Shown piece by piece: positions 27,101 through 40,300 of a stretch of DNA of 64,000 nt. This DNA is from Malurus cyaneus samueli (Eukaryota; Chordata; Aves; Passeriformes; Maluridae). How positions within the stretch are numbered: the stretch's first letter is position 1; each line of letters starts with the position of its first letter. Below the pieces are notes generated by a model. It was not told the DNA's origin and did not search any database. It saw only the letters and a program-made list of their open reading frames with translations. The translations under genes were made by a program, and so were the position numbers. The stretch is taken from positions 30,572,185 through 30,636,184 of the forward strand of contig CM019220.1 of NCBI GenBank assembly GCA_009741485.1, read 5' to 3'.

Positions 27101-29039
27101 ATTTTTACCCAAAATATACAATTGAACTAGACTCAATGAATTTCTGACTATTCCTCCCATTTCCACATTGCTTTAGGCTGACCATTAAAGTATATGTATC
27201 CATGCACAAGGATGATTTTTCTCTTGTCCAGGCCTTACACCTGTCAAACAGGTGGATTTTGCAGGGAACAAGCAAAGCTTGTTACGTCTGTGTCTCTATT
27301 CAGGGCTTAACACTATGAATGCAACAGCACTTCTGACTCTTCAGGACTAAGACTACTGCTGCCTTTCTTTTCTCTGGATTCTAAAATATACCTTTTACAC
27401 AAAGAAAGTCAGCCCACAGTGAAACGTGGTGAGCAGTCTCTGATCTGGAAAACAGCCACTCAAAATGACTCTGCTGCTACCCACTGGCTGAGTCACTGAG
27501 GTGGGCGACTCAATGTAATTTTGAAAACATGTATTATGTTGTGGGTTCGCCATGAACATTTTTTATTTTCCTACTTTTATGGAATTAGGACATGTTTCAG
27601 GGACAAAATGTCTCATCGAGGGTAGGAGAGAGAAGAGAAGGTGAGAGAAACCCACAAATCTTGTTAAGAAAGATTTGTAACAGGAAACAATTGGAATCTG
27701 AAAAAGAAAGTATCCCTTTAGAAAATAACATAGTAATAATATTTATGGTAAACCACTGTAGATGAAGCAATATTTCCTGAAACAACTGAATAAGAAGAAA
27801 CAACAAAAGGTTATAGTGAAATGTATAGGAAAAGTAGTAACAATACCTGCTAATTTACCTAATTCTGGTGCAATTTTTGAAAGGAATTTGGAGTGGAGAG
27901 AAAGTACATCTCCATCTTTTATCTGAGTGCTCCTATTCATGTGCTCATACATTTTTTTACAGAGATATTCAGTATGTTTCCAATTTTTAAGAAAAAGAAG
28001 AAATCTAATTGAAAATATCTGCAGGTAAGGAAAAAACCAATTGGCTGAATTTCTGATTTAATTGGATGCAAAATGTATTTTTATCTTTTTTCAGAAACTG
28101 CAGTTTTTCATTGTCAGGATTTGGTTCCAAACCCCACCAATAGATCAAAGGCCAACCATACAAATACATAAGCAATGGTAATATAAGTTCTTTCTTTCTG
28201 ATTTTTGTTCCCCAGGCATTTGGTATCTTTGGTCAGAACGTTGTCTATATTTTTTCACTATATGTATTTAGAATAAAAGAAACAAATGTTGTTTCAGTAA
28301 AATTCTTAGATAAACATATAATGATGGAATTGTTTCCTTAAGGAATTCATTTTTATCCTTGACATTATGATCCAGGTTACCTCAGTCCAGCCACATTCAG
28401 GACAAAGCAAAAAGAAATGACCCTTTTTTGAGATGTTGCGAATCACTAATTACTGATATGATGATATTTCATCCTTGTGAGAATTAATTTGCACCTCAAC
28501 ATTTCTCACTAGTAGATACTATAAATTCAGGAAACACACACAAGATTTTTCTCAACAAATAATAGGATATACACCCGGTTCTGGAAAAAAAAAAAAAAGG
28601 AAGTCTGAAAATAAAAACACTGTCAGCTACATGCTGGATAGTCTCCAAGGAAACTATATCTCTTTGTGTGAGTAAGGAAAAAGTCATGCATTAAGGGTCT
28701 CGTTTCTTTCATCATTCACCCAGTATTACCCATCTAAAGCAGAAACACACACAAGCACCTAGCTCACAATTAGGAGACAATGCAGCAGTGTTTCCCATGC
28801 CTTTGGAATGGGGCTGAGAATCAAACACAATGGTCATTAGTAGAGGTCATGACTATGTAAACATTACTGAGATATAGTTTATTTCTCAGGTAGTAAGTTT
28901 CAAAACTGATTTATCAAGTATTTCAGACAATAAAAAAACAGAACTGGTTTTGTACACTCTTCACAACTTGGGAATGTAAGGCAAGAGATCACACAAATGA
29001 TAAGAGATGTCAAAGCTGGGGTCTCTCAGTTCACAGACA
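24181..29039. other. AT-rich noncoding DNA, no gene seen
   Basis: This is unique AT-rich sequence. An A14 run lies at 28585-28598. A segment near 25670-25860 holds GATAATTAGC and TTGGCAAG motifs, which hint at homeodomain and NFI binding, but without comparative data this stays speculative. Open frames up to 92 codons are not coding-like. Confidence 0.6.
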
Positions 29040-29160
29040 TTGGATAATATCAAGGTGAAAGAGTTATTTATTTAATTTGGAGATATTAGTTTAGGTTTTC
29101 CTAATGTATTTTCATGCAGCTACATAACACCTGAAAAAAAAAATCTGACGTTCCAAAGCC

Positions 29161-29288
29161 TGTCAGTTTAATATTAGTGTTGTATTTTGTCACATTGTCA
29201 ATCAGCAAGTGTATGGTAATTGTCAAAATGACATTGTTGAACCTGCCATGTGACACAATAACCTTGGGTTTTGCATCTGCTGCTGTCA
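29161..29288. promoter_or_regulatory. TGTCA/TGACA motif cluster (TALE-factor-like)
   Basis: Seven copies of TGTCA or its complement TGACA occur in 128 bp: 29161, 29188, 29196, 29221, 29229, 29251 and 29284. About 0.25 would be expected in random sequence of equal base use. One sits in TTGTCAATCA (29195-29204), one base from the PBX-MEIS/PREP composite site CTGTCAATCA. TGACA is the core bound by MEIS, PREP and TGIF proteins. The copies are irregularly spaced and not part of a tandem repeat. An enhancer role is inferred. Confidence 0.3.
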
Positions 29289-29299
29289 GTTCAGTAGTG

Positions 29300-32200
29300 A
29301 GGCAGCTGAGCTGATCTGGATTTTATAAACTTCCCTAGTCCCCATAAGTTACTCTTGCTCAGCAGTCAGTCCTGTAGGAAATAATATTTCAGTGACTGAA
29401 CCCATTTATCTGTGAACCTTCCCTTGACAGACCTCATAATTTATATCCAGAAGGTGTCCTTCAAAATGGATAGAGATTGATGGTTGAACAAGAACCATGC
29501 TTTAACAGCCATTGCATTAAAGGCTCTCTCTTTAGGCAAATCCAGGCTCTGATCTCAATTAGTCAAAGGGGATCTAAATCCCCCTCAGCACAAGCTCTGC
29601 ATGGGTGCAGGAGCTGGGATGCTGAATCACTACAGCCATGGCCAGGGTGGGCTGGACTGGCAGTGAGAGCTGAGAGTAGTCCATACACCGAATATCCTTG
29701 TAAAAAACCAAACAGTGCACAGGCTGTCACACAGAATGATTTCTTGTTTCCCTGAAGTTCTGACTTCCACTGGATATTAAAATATGTTTTTAAACCTACC
29801 AACTCAATTTTGGCAATGGTAAAATCTCTGCACTTCTCCCAGATGAGTGTAAGTTAGGAAAAAAAATGCTCTTATTGTACCAATGGTTGCTCAGAGTAGA
29901 ATGTTTTGGAGGAGTTTATTTTGCGTAATTAATTTGGAACTTATTCCATATCCTGGTAGTTAAGAAAGAGCAAGTATGAACTGAAATGTGAATTTCTCTC
30001 CTGGGTTTCCAACAATTCTTTGCTACACTTACAAAATGGCATGTCCCCCAACACAGTTGTTTCCAGGGCCTGAATCACTCAGACACCAAAATGATCATTA
30101 ATTTAGTCTGAAAATTCAATATAATGAGAGTGATTAAAAGCAAATTGTTTGCAAAAATGTCTTCTTTCCATTGAGTACACAAGAAGACTGTGGAGCTTTT
30201 TGTCTTATTTTAAACCCTTTCCTTTAAGAATGAGGGTTATTTGCAATTATTTTCAATTTGCCAATGGGACAATGAACCACAAAGTTGAAGCAATTTGCTT
30301 GGGCTCATTTCTGACTCATCACCTGAAGTACTAGGAATTTAACTTTCAATTCTCTATGAACTAGGCTGTAGCCTATAAAACTTGATCATGACAGGGGACT
30401 GTTTCTTATTCTTGAGAGCATTTTCTTATCTGTTTTGACAAGTTTTTGTATTCAATCTCCCACAATGTTGGGAAGAATGCCTTTTTCAAGTCACAGGTTC
30501 CTGAGGATTAGCAACTTTTCTCTCAGAATGTTATTCACAATGTTTGGCATCTTTTCAGACCTAGTACTGAAAAAAGCTCTTTTTGGAACTATTCTGGAAT
30601 GCTTACTTAAGAGCCCAGAAGCAGTAAAAGTACCTGATAGTAATATCACCAAAAACATGTAGAATTATTTTAGCACTTACTTTGTTGATGCCCTGTTATT
30701 TATGTGGAAATAAGTCACAGGAACTGCAACTTTCAGATGCAGAAAGGAGACCATAAATGTGAAAAAAAAATTATGCAGAAGTGCACACTTGCAGAGGTGC
30801 ATGTGTTTCAGTCTCATTTTCTTGTCTTGATCTTCCTTTCTACCTTAAAAATTTCACTTATATATGAAAACAGATGGGAATAAAGCTGGAAGCCCTGGTA
30901 CAACTGTCAGGCCTTGCAGTATAGAACAAAATGGTTAGTTCTTGATTCCTCAGAGAAAATGCTTTTTTGCTGAAACAGACCTTGGTGAAGTTTCAGAATG
31001 ATTCAGGACCCTTCTTTTCCATGGGGTTTCATCAAATGGGTAAAAACATGATTAAAAATGTAAGTGCCATTAAGCAAGCCTCACTGAAGCTGTTCTTTAT
31101 AAGGAAACCGGTATTTGGGTACTGTAACATTCCATGTAAGCTACTAAAAAGAGCCTACAAGTGTAATTCTATCTATGCACCACAGCGGGCTTTGAAAAAC
31201 ATCTACAATATCCTTTCCTCCTCTTTGCTGTGTCAGCTGACAGCTAAACATGTCTGGGAAAGAGGAGAACTGACGGCTCAACTGGTTTCAGAAAGAACTG
31301 TCCTACCTGAAGCACAGCTTCACTGAAATGCACTCATTTTCATGGTCATCTGCAGGGAAGCAAATTGAATGTTAATGTAACTGATTATAGTCTATGCTTC
31401 ACTTAAAAAATGGGGACAGGTCTCAGTTGGGAGAATTTAATTAAAGCAGCCTTCCAGCAAGATAATTATACACCTTTTTTTTTTTTTTTTTCCACTGGGC
31501 CTTTCTAGTCCTTAAACTTCAGTTAATAATAGCACAATAATCAAGTATTTCTACATTTTTGCCCAACTAGCAACATGGTGAACATGAAGAGTATCTGTAA
31601 GTATGGCTTTTCTGACTATTGAAGCTCTCAAAACCTGAAATGAAGTTTACTCTTAGTTTCATTCCTCATACTGAAAATTAATTCTATTCTGAACTGAACT
31701 ATAATACTATCACCAGCACAGTAACTACTTGCTCTTCCAATGCTTTCATCCACAGGCCTGATTATTTATTTATTTTTTTGACAAAGGATGTAAGCAGAAT
31801 TACTGTAAGTTACCAGTGAACAAACAACCGCATGAAAGTCAAGGAAGAAGGAAGCCTAGTCTTTAATACCAATACATATATTTGGAGTCTTCCATTTTTA
31901 TTCAATATTCTAGGCTTTATATTACTTATCTATGAATTTTGGATATGCAATCTGAAATGTTTTCGCCTAATGGGGATTTAAAAGTCGGTGTGACATATTT
32001 ACACGTAAAATATTAGGGTTGCTTACTTTCTTAATTTGTAGAGGATTTCATTACCCACCTATTAAAAGTCAGATGTATCACCACCTTACTTAGGCATTAA
32101 AATTTCACTAGATTTTTTTTTTTTCAATTAGACAAAACAAAGGGAAAATTATATCCATGTGTATATTAATACTGTAATAATTAGCACTTTTTCTTTGTGC

Positions 32201-35032
32201 ATCAGAGACCTTATGGAATCGATTCCTAATTCATGAAGATAGTTTTGGGAAGGCATAACTAGTCCAGATGCCACAGAGAGATATATATCTAATCTAATTT
32301 CACAGATGTGAAATCTGAAATATGTCTTAAGAGAATAAATTTCATAATGCCCTTGAGCACAACACAGTTATTGTCAGAATTATCTCCTATACCAGAGGAA
32401 GAGCAATAATGACAGAGTGGTTTAAGATTTGCCTTTATCAGACATGAAGATATACAAATTAGGATTGGCTGGATCTCTAATAAATAAACTGTTGCTTGGG
32501 GCGATTAACCTTCAATCATCCATATGATCATGAGCATTTCATTTAAACTAAAAAACAACATCAAAGCTCCTCAGGGAAAAGATTACTTTTCTCTGTGACT
32601 GGGCTGAAAACTGCAATGATACCACAGATAAAACTCACATTTTTCTTTGGTGTAGTCATTCATTACAATTTGAAGGAGAAAACCCAACAATGTGTGTGCT
32701 CTGTCACCTCTCCAGACTGCTTGGATTCCCATTTTTCTGCTGCTTTCTTTTACTGGAGCTCTCATCAACAACAGCCACCACAGACCTCATCTAGTGAACT
32801 ATCGCCTCCTTCATATTTTTATGGATGTTTGTGATCCTAATGACATTTGAAGATAACCAAGGGCCACCATGTAGTTGAGAGGAGAGAGAAAAAAACAAGA
32901 CAGGCTAAACCACTGCACTAACACAAAACTACTTGCAAAAGCACAGAAACGACAGCAGGGTGTGGACTCAAATTTGTGCACCTTGCTTTCAAGCCTGTGT
33001 TCTTCCTCTTGTCAATCAGATCCCAGGAAATGCTGAAATAATCTTCAGATATTTTATGTGTCACAATGCAATGTTTCTCTTGAAACACATAATTTCCCTA
33101 TGCAAACGATTAAAAATCCTCACTGGTTTTCAGGAAGTATATTATAAAATCTTTTAGATATGTATTGTTCTGTAAATTAGAAATCATTGCTGCTTAAATT
33201 ACTTTAAAAATATCAGAAGAGTGTAGTACCTGTTAGCCTTATATAAACAGTATTTCTGTTCTTAGTGACATGTCAAGGCACCAAAAGAAAAAAAAAAAAC
33301 AACTATTCATTTTCTAGGTGTTCTCAGTTTTCTTCCTACCATAATGAATTGCAGCACACACCTTTACTAACAGGGGATGCAGGGTGTTTCTTAACAAAAC
33401 TGTTAGGTTTGGAACTCATTATCCTGCTTTTTCTGTGCTGATTTATAAAAATTTAGCTGTCACTAATCTCAGAATATGTAGCAAATATGTCAGCAAAGTT
33501 TAGCATGTTGCAAGGCAGCTGAGGACTCTACAGGCTCTTTTACCACAAATCACAGCAGACATAAAGCCTGGAAATATGGGAAATTGCTTTTCTTCTTATT
33601 TAAATTATTAAATGTATTTTCATTTATATTTGTGAATATATCAGATATCTAGAGGTAGATATATCTATAAAAAGATATAAAAGTATGCAAATAAACTCTA
33701 AGTTAACACCATGGGATTCAGGACTTTTCCTGTATCAGGATTAAACAAAAGTAGATTCTATTTTGAACCACATCTTTTAATAATTTTTACATTGGTGTCT
33801 ACAATTTAGTGGGCATAACCACTCAGGAACATAAGGCATAAATTTACATGTGTAACTCCATGAGATTTGCAGGTAGATTCCTAAATCCTGTTATTTAAGT
33901 CTTTCAGTGATTAGATAAAATTTTTGGCCCTATTAGTTGTACCTCCAAATTGCAGGAAAAAATCAGAGATGAGTGTGACCTTACAAGAGGACACTTACAA
34001 TGGGCTGCACATACTGTAAAAGAAACTCATTTAACAATTTGGTAAGGGCAAACAATCATCACCCATTCCTTGCCAGGGGACTGATTTAATAGGGATGCTA
34101 TTAACATTAAACCAGACAAATTGTAAGAACATTGTAAAAAATTATGTGGAGAACACTGAAGCAGTGCTCATGGGTATCCATGCCTTCTATAAAATTAAAT
34201 CAATGATAACCATGATAAAAAGATAGCTTTATAAAATATGCAGTAACAATTAAAATAGCTTGCAAAAGTAAATTTTACTGACACTCAGTGAAAGGTAGCA
34301 GTCGATCAGGTAAATAACCTTTTCCATCTTTTGACTCTGTAAAGAATAGATTCTACGTTTCCTGAGGAGATTTTTCACTCAGACCAAAAATAGAGGAATG
34401 AGAGTTTGAGATTCACTATTTTGAAACAGACTCTCCAGAGCAGAGACAATTTCATGAAAGGCAAATGAAATATTTAAATAATCTAAAAGCATACTAGATT
34501 AGAGCAACAAAAAACCTCAGAGCTGGTTAGGACCACGCAGTTAGTGGGGGCTTGGACAAATAATTTTGTTCTTGTGGATGAAAGATGAGTGTAGATATTC
34601 TTCCAACATGATTCCATAATTATCATCATTTTTTACTGTGTTCATTTTTCTTGTTATTTGACAGATGTGGGACCTTAGAACTTCACAAACACAAGTGCAT
34701 TTATCTTTGCTGTGTCAGTTGTATCCTAAATCTGTTTATTTATACTTTAAATCTGATCTGTGCTTCCACATCGCCTATGAGTCAGCCATTCTCATTTAGA
34801 CATTTTCCCCAACATTTTCACAGCCACCTCAGCCTCTTCCAGAGGGACACGTGCTGCCCACAGCAACTTTTCCTTCTGATCTTGACAAGTACATAGCATA
34901 CTTCTCTAACTTGTTCACACCTTCCTCTCTCCAATGAAAGCTGTTTCCTCTTGTACCAGTCTCTCCCAACCCTGCTAGGAATTCAATAAAGGAAGTCTCC
35001 TTCTGTAGGTTTTGAAACGTGCGTGACCACAG
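29300..35032. other. AT-rich noncoding DNA, no gene seen
   Basis: The longest open frame (119 codons, 30967-31326, plus strand) has no recognisable motif. A T17 run lies at 31475-31491 and shorter T and A runs occur near 32112 and 33283. A TA-rich patch lies near 33620-33690. No transposon body was recognised until the CR1 remnant at 35033. Confidence 0.6.
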
Positions 35033-35245
35033 AATAATTCATGTGGGAAGAAGCCCCTGAAGGAAATCTTGCTCAGTCCCTCACTTAAACCGGCATATCA
35101 AGGGCACAAAACAAGCAAAGAAACCCTGCAGGACATAGCAGACGAGTCTGAACATCCACAGAAAAATCATATACCTCCTGCGATGTTATAAATCCAGTTA
35201 AATGTAAGTGTCCGTGTACTGCTCTTTACCCTGAGAAATGTGCCA
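35033..35245 (-). mobile_element. CR1 LINE remnant, diverged, minus strand
   Basis: Read on the plus strand, this matches the reverse complement of a CR1 3' end. It begins ACCACAGAATAATTCATGTG and GGAAGAAGCCCCTGAAGG (compare the usual GGTTGGAAGAGACCTCTGAAGG) and continues into TTGCTCAGTCCCTCACTTAA. It then shows GCAGGACATAGCAGACGAGT, TGAACATCCACAG and ACCTCCTGCG, in the normal CR1 order. Identity drops after about 35195, so the far edge is approximate. The copy is more diverged than the one at 12.8 kb and so probably older. It has no coding capacity. Confidence 0.7.
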
Positions 35246-36030
35246 GGAGATGCAGTGAGAGTACTTAGGAGCCATGCATTTGTCTGCCCTTGCAATAAAT
35301 TTTCTCTCTTGACAGACACTCTAAGCTCAGTTTGTTGCTATCTGCAGCCTCACGGCTCTGGTCATCAAGGGCCAGAGATACCCAAACCCTACTGCTTTTT
35401 CTTTTCTCTAAAAACTGCGTTAAAGAAAAAAAAGAAGAAAAATAAAATAAATATTTTTAATGTATGGCATATATTGGTCATCCCAAAAGCAGAGGTTTAT
35501 TCTCATCCCCTAAGCCATCCCTTACCATCCCGCCTTTGGAAAAATCTCACAGAAGTGCCTCTGCACAACAGTTCCCTGTTCCCATCCCAAATACAGCCCT
35601 GTAGCTCATGGCTGGATGTCTCCCACAGGGACTGTCTTCCCTTCCCCTCGGAGCACACTTTCCCCAGACCTTGGAGATCCACACCTTCTTAAAAAATGAC
35701 TCTTCTAAGCATACCATGAGAGAAGGAACAAAATCCCCATGCTACAAAAGTTTGAAGGCTTTGCTTAAAACCTTTCGAGGTGACTAATACACAGGCTTCA
35801 CTACCCACAGAGAAAGCCTTCTCTTGAAAATCGCTGCTGAATTAAGCACACCCAGTTTAGAAGCAATTAAAAAAAATAAAAAAATTCTCAGGAATCATAT
35901 GAGAAATGTACTCACAGGCAAAATGCACTCACTTCAAGAACTATTTCTCTTTCCCAGGGTGGATTGGGCTGGAAGAAGGCCCGGTTTGTGGCACTTTGCT
36001 GCAGGCCGCTTTTCCCACCCAACTGCCCTC
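35246..36030. other. C-rich flank of the minisatellite
   Basis: The plus strand here is rich in C and T, with a purine stretch at about 35421-35450. An open frame of 150 codons (35240-35692) has no recognisable domain. Together with the minisatellite it forms a GC-richer block from about 35.47 to 36.64 kb. I see no promoter or gene. Confidence 0.45.
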
Positions 36031-36558
36031 AGCCCCGCCATGGCGCGCAGGCCTCACCTGCCCAGGTACCTCCCCTCACACACCCCTTCCCTGTTTGCAC
36101 CGGATCTCCATTGTTTTCCCAAGAGCACAGTGTCAGGAACACCCTATACATTCCCAGATTATCATCCCAGTTGTTTCTGAGGAGGGGAGCAGAGAGTGCT
36201 GCCCACCCAGCCCTGCCATGGCGCACAGGTCTCACCCGCCCACATACCTCCCCTCACACACCCCTTCCCTGTTTGCACCGGATCTCCATTGTTTTCCCAA
36301 GAGCACAGTGTCAGGAACACCTTATAATTCCCAGATTTCATCCCATCTGAGGAGGGAGCAGAGAGTGCTGCCCACCCAGCCCCGCCATGGCGCACAGGCC
36401 TCACCTGCCCAGGTACCTCCCCTCACACACCCCTTCCCTGTTTGCCCCGGAGCTCCCTCGTTTTCCCAAGAGCACAGTGAGAGGAACACCCTATAAATTC
36501 CCAGATTATTATCCCAGTTGTTTCTGAGGAGGGGAGCAGAGAGCATTGCCCCACAGTC
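36031..36558. repeat. minisatellite, three copies of about 178 bp
   Basis: Three head-to-tail copies lie at 36031-36208 (178 bp), 36209-36377 (169 bp) and 36378-36558 (181 bp). Each starts AGCCCYGCCATGGCGC and contains ACCTCCCCTCACACACCCCT, TTCCCAAGAGCACAGTG and GGAGCAGAGAG. The first two share a long identical core. Copy 2 lacks about 10 bp near its end and differs at its start (GGTCTCACCCGCCCACATACC-like), where copies 1 and 3 agree. A fourth start (AGCCCCGAGCTG) at 36559 diverges at once. Unit lengths are not multiples of three, so open frames through the array read a different frame in each copy. It is not a protein repeat. Confidence 0.93.
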
Positions 36559-37316
36559 AGCCCCGAGCTGACCCCCGTCCACCGCTGTCCACCCATCCCT
36601 CGCATTCCCCATCCCCGGCCCTCTGTTTGCTGCAAATAAATAGGGAAATTAATTCTTTTCTAAAGACTCATCCTCTCTTGCTGTTTGAGAAGAGACGGGA
36701 CAGACGATAGGATCCTTCAAATGGAAATCCATATATTAGTTATGATTTCCGGAATTTACCAAAAGCTGTTTTTTTCAACTCCGTCCTCCAACATTAAAAC
36801 TCCTTTAATTTTTTTTCTTATTATTTCAATTATATTAAGGTATTTCTTAGAGAAGTATGGGTTTTATTGCATTATTGCCATAAAAGTAATAAAAACACTC
36901 ATGTATTACCTCTCCTGGACAATCACACTTGGTATAAAATTGGCTTTATTAGGTATATTATGGGGTAAATTGTTTCCTTTTCCTTATTTTCTTATTTTCC
37001 CTTTCATGAATTACCTTTCCATCTGGAGGTTTAAGAAGTTTAAGAATGATAAATTCCATGTATCTACCAACCCAATAATCTCCAGTGCAATCTATTACAA
37101 TTAAAAAATATGTCTAAAATCTAAACAATCTGCTCCAATCCAGATGAGGTAACATTACTTAAATCCTTTTACTCCAAGAATGAGAAGAAAATCTCCATAA
37201 GAACAGAATGAATTAGCCAGGCAGTCATGAGAGAGAGCTTTATTTTGCTTTCACTGCCGATTTCGGTGCTTTACGCTAAAGTTACAATTCTATTTAAGAC
37301 TGCATTTGCTTGTGTG

Positions 37317-37335
37317 AAAAAAAAAAAAAAAAAAT
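37317..37335 (+). repeat. A19 mononucleotide run
   Basis: Nineteen consecutive A residues. No retroposon body is recognised upstream, so it is listed as a simple repeat only. Confidence 0.95.
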
Positions 37336-40300
37336 TCTTCCTTGCTATGATTTTAAGAAACAGAGATGGTCTTTTGAGAAAATATAGCTGTATCCATTAG
37401 ACCTGAGCATTTTCTTGAATGTCTGACATTTTACTGCTAACCAGATCTATCTGTGATTTATATATTTTATGGCTATATTTGCTTGCTAAATTATAAACAT
37501 TGAAAATGTCATTAAAATTATGAATGTACAACATAATTTTAAGTAATGTGAGAGAAATAAATGCATAAATTTATCATAACTATACTTCTTTAGTTTTTAT
37601 ATGCATTTCTAAACATATTTTTCCCAACCTGAATCAAAGCAATTACATTCTGATTAAACAAACTTTTAAGAAAAATAGGGGGGAAAAACAGAAACTCAGA
37701 AATTCAAAGATGCCATATCTAGTACCCTTAAAGTAAATAAATACAAATATATTATGAAAGCCATGTAACAATTCTTATATGATTTTAGGATCACTTTACT
37801 AAATGCAACAGTGAAAGCCAGCAAGTAATTATAATGTTATATATAAATATTTTATATTTTCATAATTCTACTTTTTTTTTTACCCCTTTTTCAGATGTCC
37901 TTTTATAATCATCCTGCACCTCAGATTCCTGCTGAGGCTGCAAGGATTTTTACTGGACCTGGAACAACTGCAGGATGCTTAAGGTTTGTTTGCCATCTCC
38001 TGTCCTGCTGATGATGGCTGCAATTCCATTAAAACTTAGTCAATAGAGCTCTGCAAATGTCTCTGTATTGCTCTAAAGTCTTGGTTTCCTAAACTAACAT
38101 CTCCTGATCCTTGGACTGGGCTGGTCAGGGAGGTCACACAGTTCAGAGGAACCAACCAGGCAAATCCTCACCTGCTGCATTGCAGGAAACAGCTCCTTCC
38201 TTCAATCTATAAATGTAAAATTAAGGCAAATAACAAAAACCAGTTTGTGTGTTTCAGTGGGTAACTGTGTGATTTCCACATATAAGCACTGCAGTTTCTC
38301 TCTGCATTAACCTCTCCGGTGCTGCAGCATTTTTAACCCTTTCTGATTCTCTGGAGGGATAAAAAAGCTGGTCTGCCATTCTATTAAGGCCATACCAACA
38401 TGGATAACTATTTTTAGCTCTCATCAAAAACAAAGAGCTCATTAAAAGGCTTTTAATTAAGTTAGAACTCTATTAGAATTTCCAAGTAATTCCTTGATTA
38501 GATATTGTCTTCCTCTGTCTTTATTACTCTCAAAGACGACCAATATTCTGTCTAGAGCACTTTAGTCCCAGGAGGAATATTTCCACACCTCTTGCTTGTA
38601 TCAGCACATGACACATATGGGAAAGGTATTGTTGAGGATAAAATTAAATAGTAGGGTTGTAAAAAGGTTTTATCTCTTGCTAATGAGTTCACTTATTTTT
38701 TTTTTTGCAATGACAGCAGATTAAGACTAGCTTGTTTAAATAATATTAAAACATTGATAACTTTTATAGGTTTTGAATAGCAAAGACATCAGCAGAAACA
38801 AAAAAGTGAACATTTCAGAGGATGACTTGGAGGCTGTTCTTTTACAAGTCATCTATCATGGGCTTATTTCAAGGCTGTGCTGTCAAACCCCACAAGACTT
38901 TGAGTTAGTTATGGGGCTACAGGTAGATACTGGAGGGTGTGCTATTCTCTCACATATAAACAAGAGTCTTTTGTTGACTTTGCAAAACTGAGATTAAATT
39001 GTAATTAATGCCCCATTAACAGTTATCTCCAGATTCCTTAATCCTTCATGAAGATTTGCACCTATACTTGAATGTGTGATTACTTGCCTGATCTACACAT
39101 AAACCTGCCTAACTGTTGCTTTGCTTTTTGACTCAGTCTCACCAAATTAAAAGAGAATGGATGGAATGCAAGTACAGAAAATAAACATTTTTGATTTAAA
39201 TCTCTGTAAGGAGATAAACTTATACTGAACATTTACATTCTTTGTTGCAACCATCACACATAGTTGTAGAAACAGAAATTAACCCCTTGGAAAAAAGCTT
39301 GTTGTTTGGAATAATGAACAACTGAGGTATTTTCAAAGTAGGTATGAAACTTGGAGTCAAGCAAAACTTTTTACATTTGCCAACAGTCCCAGCAACAGCT
39401 CTCTACATCTGTAGAGAATTATTAGGTTATAGGGAGAGAGCAGATATTGGGATTAAATGTACCTGAGATGTTGCTGCTAAAAAGGCAAAATTATTTTTAC
39501 TGAATTCTTATCAACAAGAGACTGCTTGATACAACATTGTCAAAACATGGAAGCTCTGATTTTCCCAGCTCCACCCTGAGGGAGGAATAAAATTATTATC
39601 TCCTACAAGAATAATGAGAAAAGATAAGTATCTCCATTCTGAGAGTCCTCAAGGAAGATTATTCCTTCACATAGGACATCTTCATAAATGAACAAAGCAC
39701 ACAGAGATCTGGATAATACTTTCCCCCTCCACTCCCATCAGTCAACAAAACTAATGAAGTCAGAAACTACATTTCCAAGAGCCTTTCTTTCTCCTTTGCT
39801 ATTTTTCATGTGGCTTTCACCATTTATGGATCTACAAGGGCTGCTCTTGGCTGAGAAAGGCCTTCTGGTTTGGGCTATAGGCAAAGTGTACAAGATTATG
39901 GTTTCTGCATATCAGAGGGGGAGTGGGAAAACATTTGGGGTCTTCTGATGAAACCAATGTCTGGGGAACCGTGCTTTAGCTTTTGAGCATTGAGCTACCA
40001 GAGTAAATCCAACTCTTGCTTTCATTTAAGAACCTGTAAAGAAAATTCTTCCTGATATATTTCTCCCCATGCAGCCTTGATACATAATCTTCCCGCCAGA
40101 ACATAATTGTCAGGCACTTATAAAGAACTGGTTTCTTCTTACAGGATTTAAACAGAAATGAAAATCGAGTGGCTATATACTTTTTAAAACAGATGTCCTT
40201 GCTGGAAGCCACCAAAACTCAAATTTTTTGACACCTACTTTAACAGCTGAACATTTGGAAGCTATCAGGTCACGAGGAAACTCTGGAAATTAAGTGTCCA

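Noticed and set aside
34501..34560. Possible MIR-like phrase (GACCACGCAGTTAGTGGGGG)
   Set aside because: Only a short resemblance to MIR-type text, with no flanking homology that I could follow.
35906..36496. 196-codon open frame, the longest in the window, with repeat-like protein sequence
   Set aside because: It runs through the minisatellite, whose units are 178 and 169 bp and not multiples of three, so each copy is read in a different frame. Several other frames on both strands are also open, which points to a GC-rich array poor in stops rather than a gene.
36685..37104. 139-codon hydrophobic open frame
   Set aside because: Hydrophobicity follows from T-rich composition (F, L and I codons). 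There is no recognisable membrane-protein family, promoter context or neighbouring exon.
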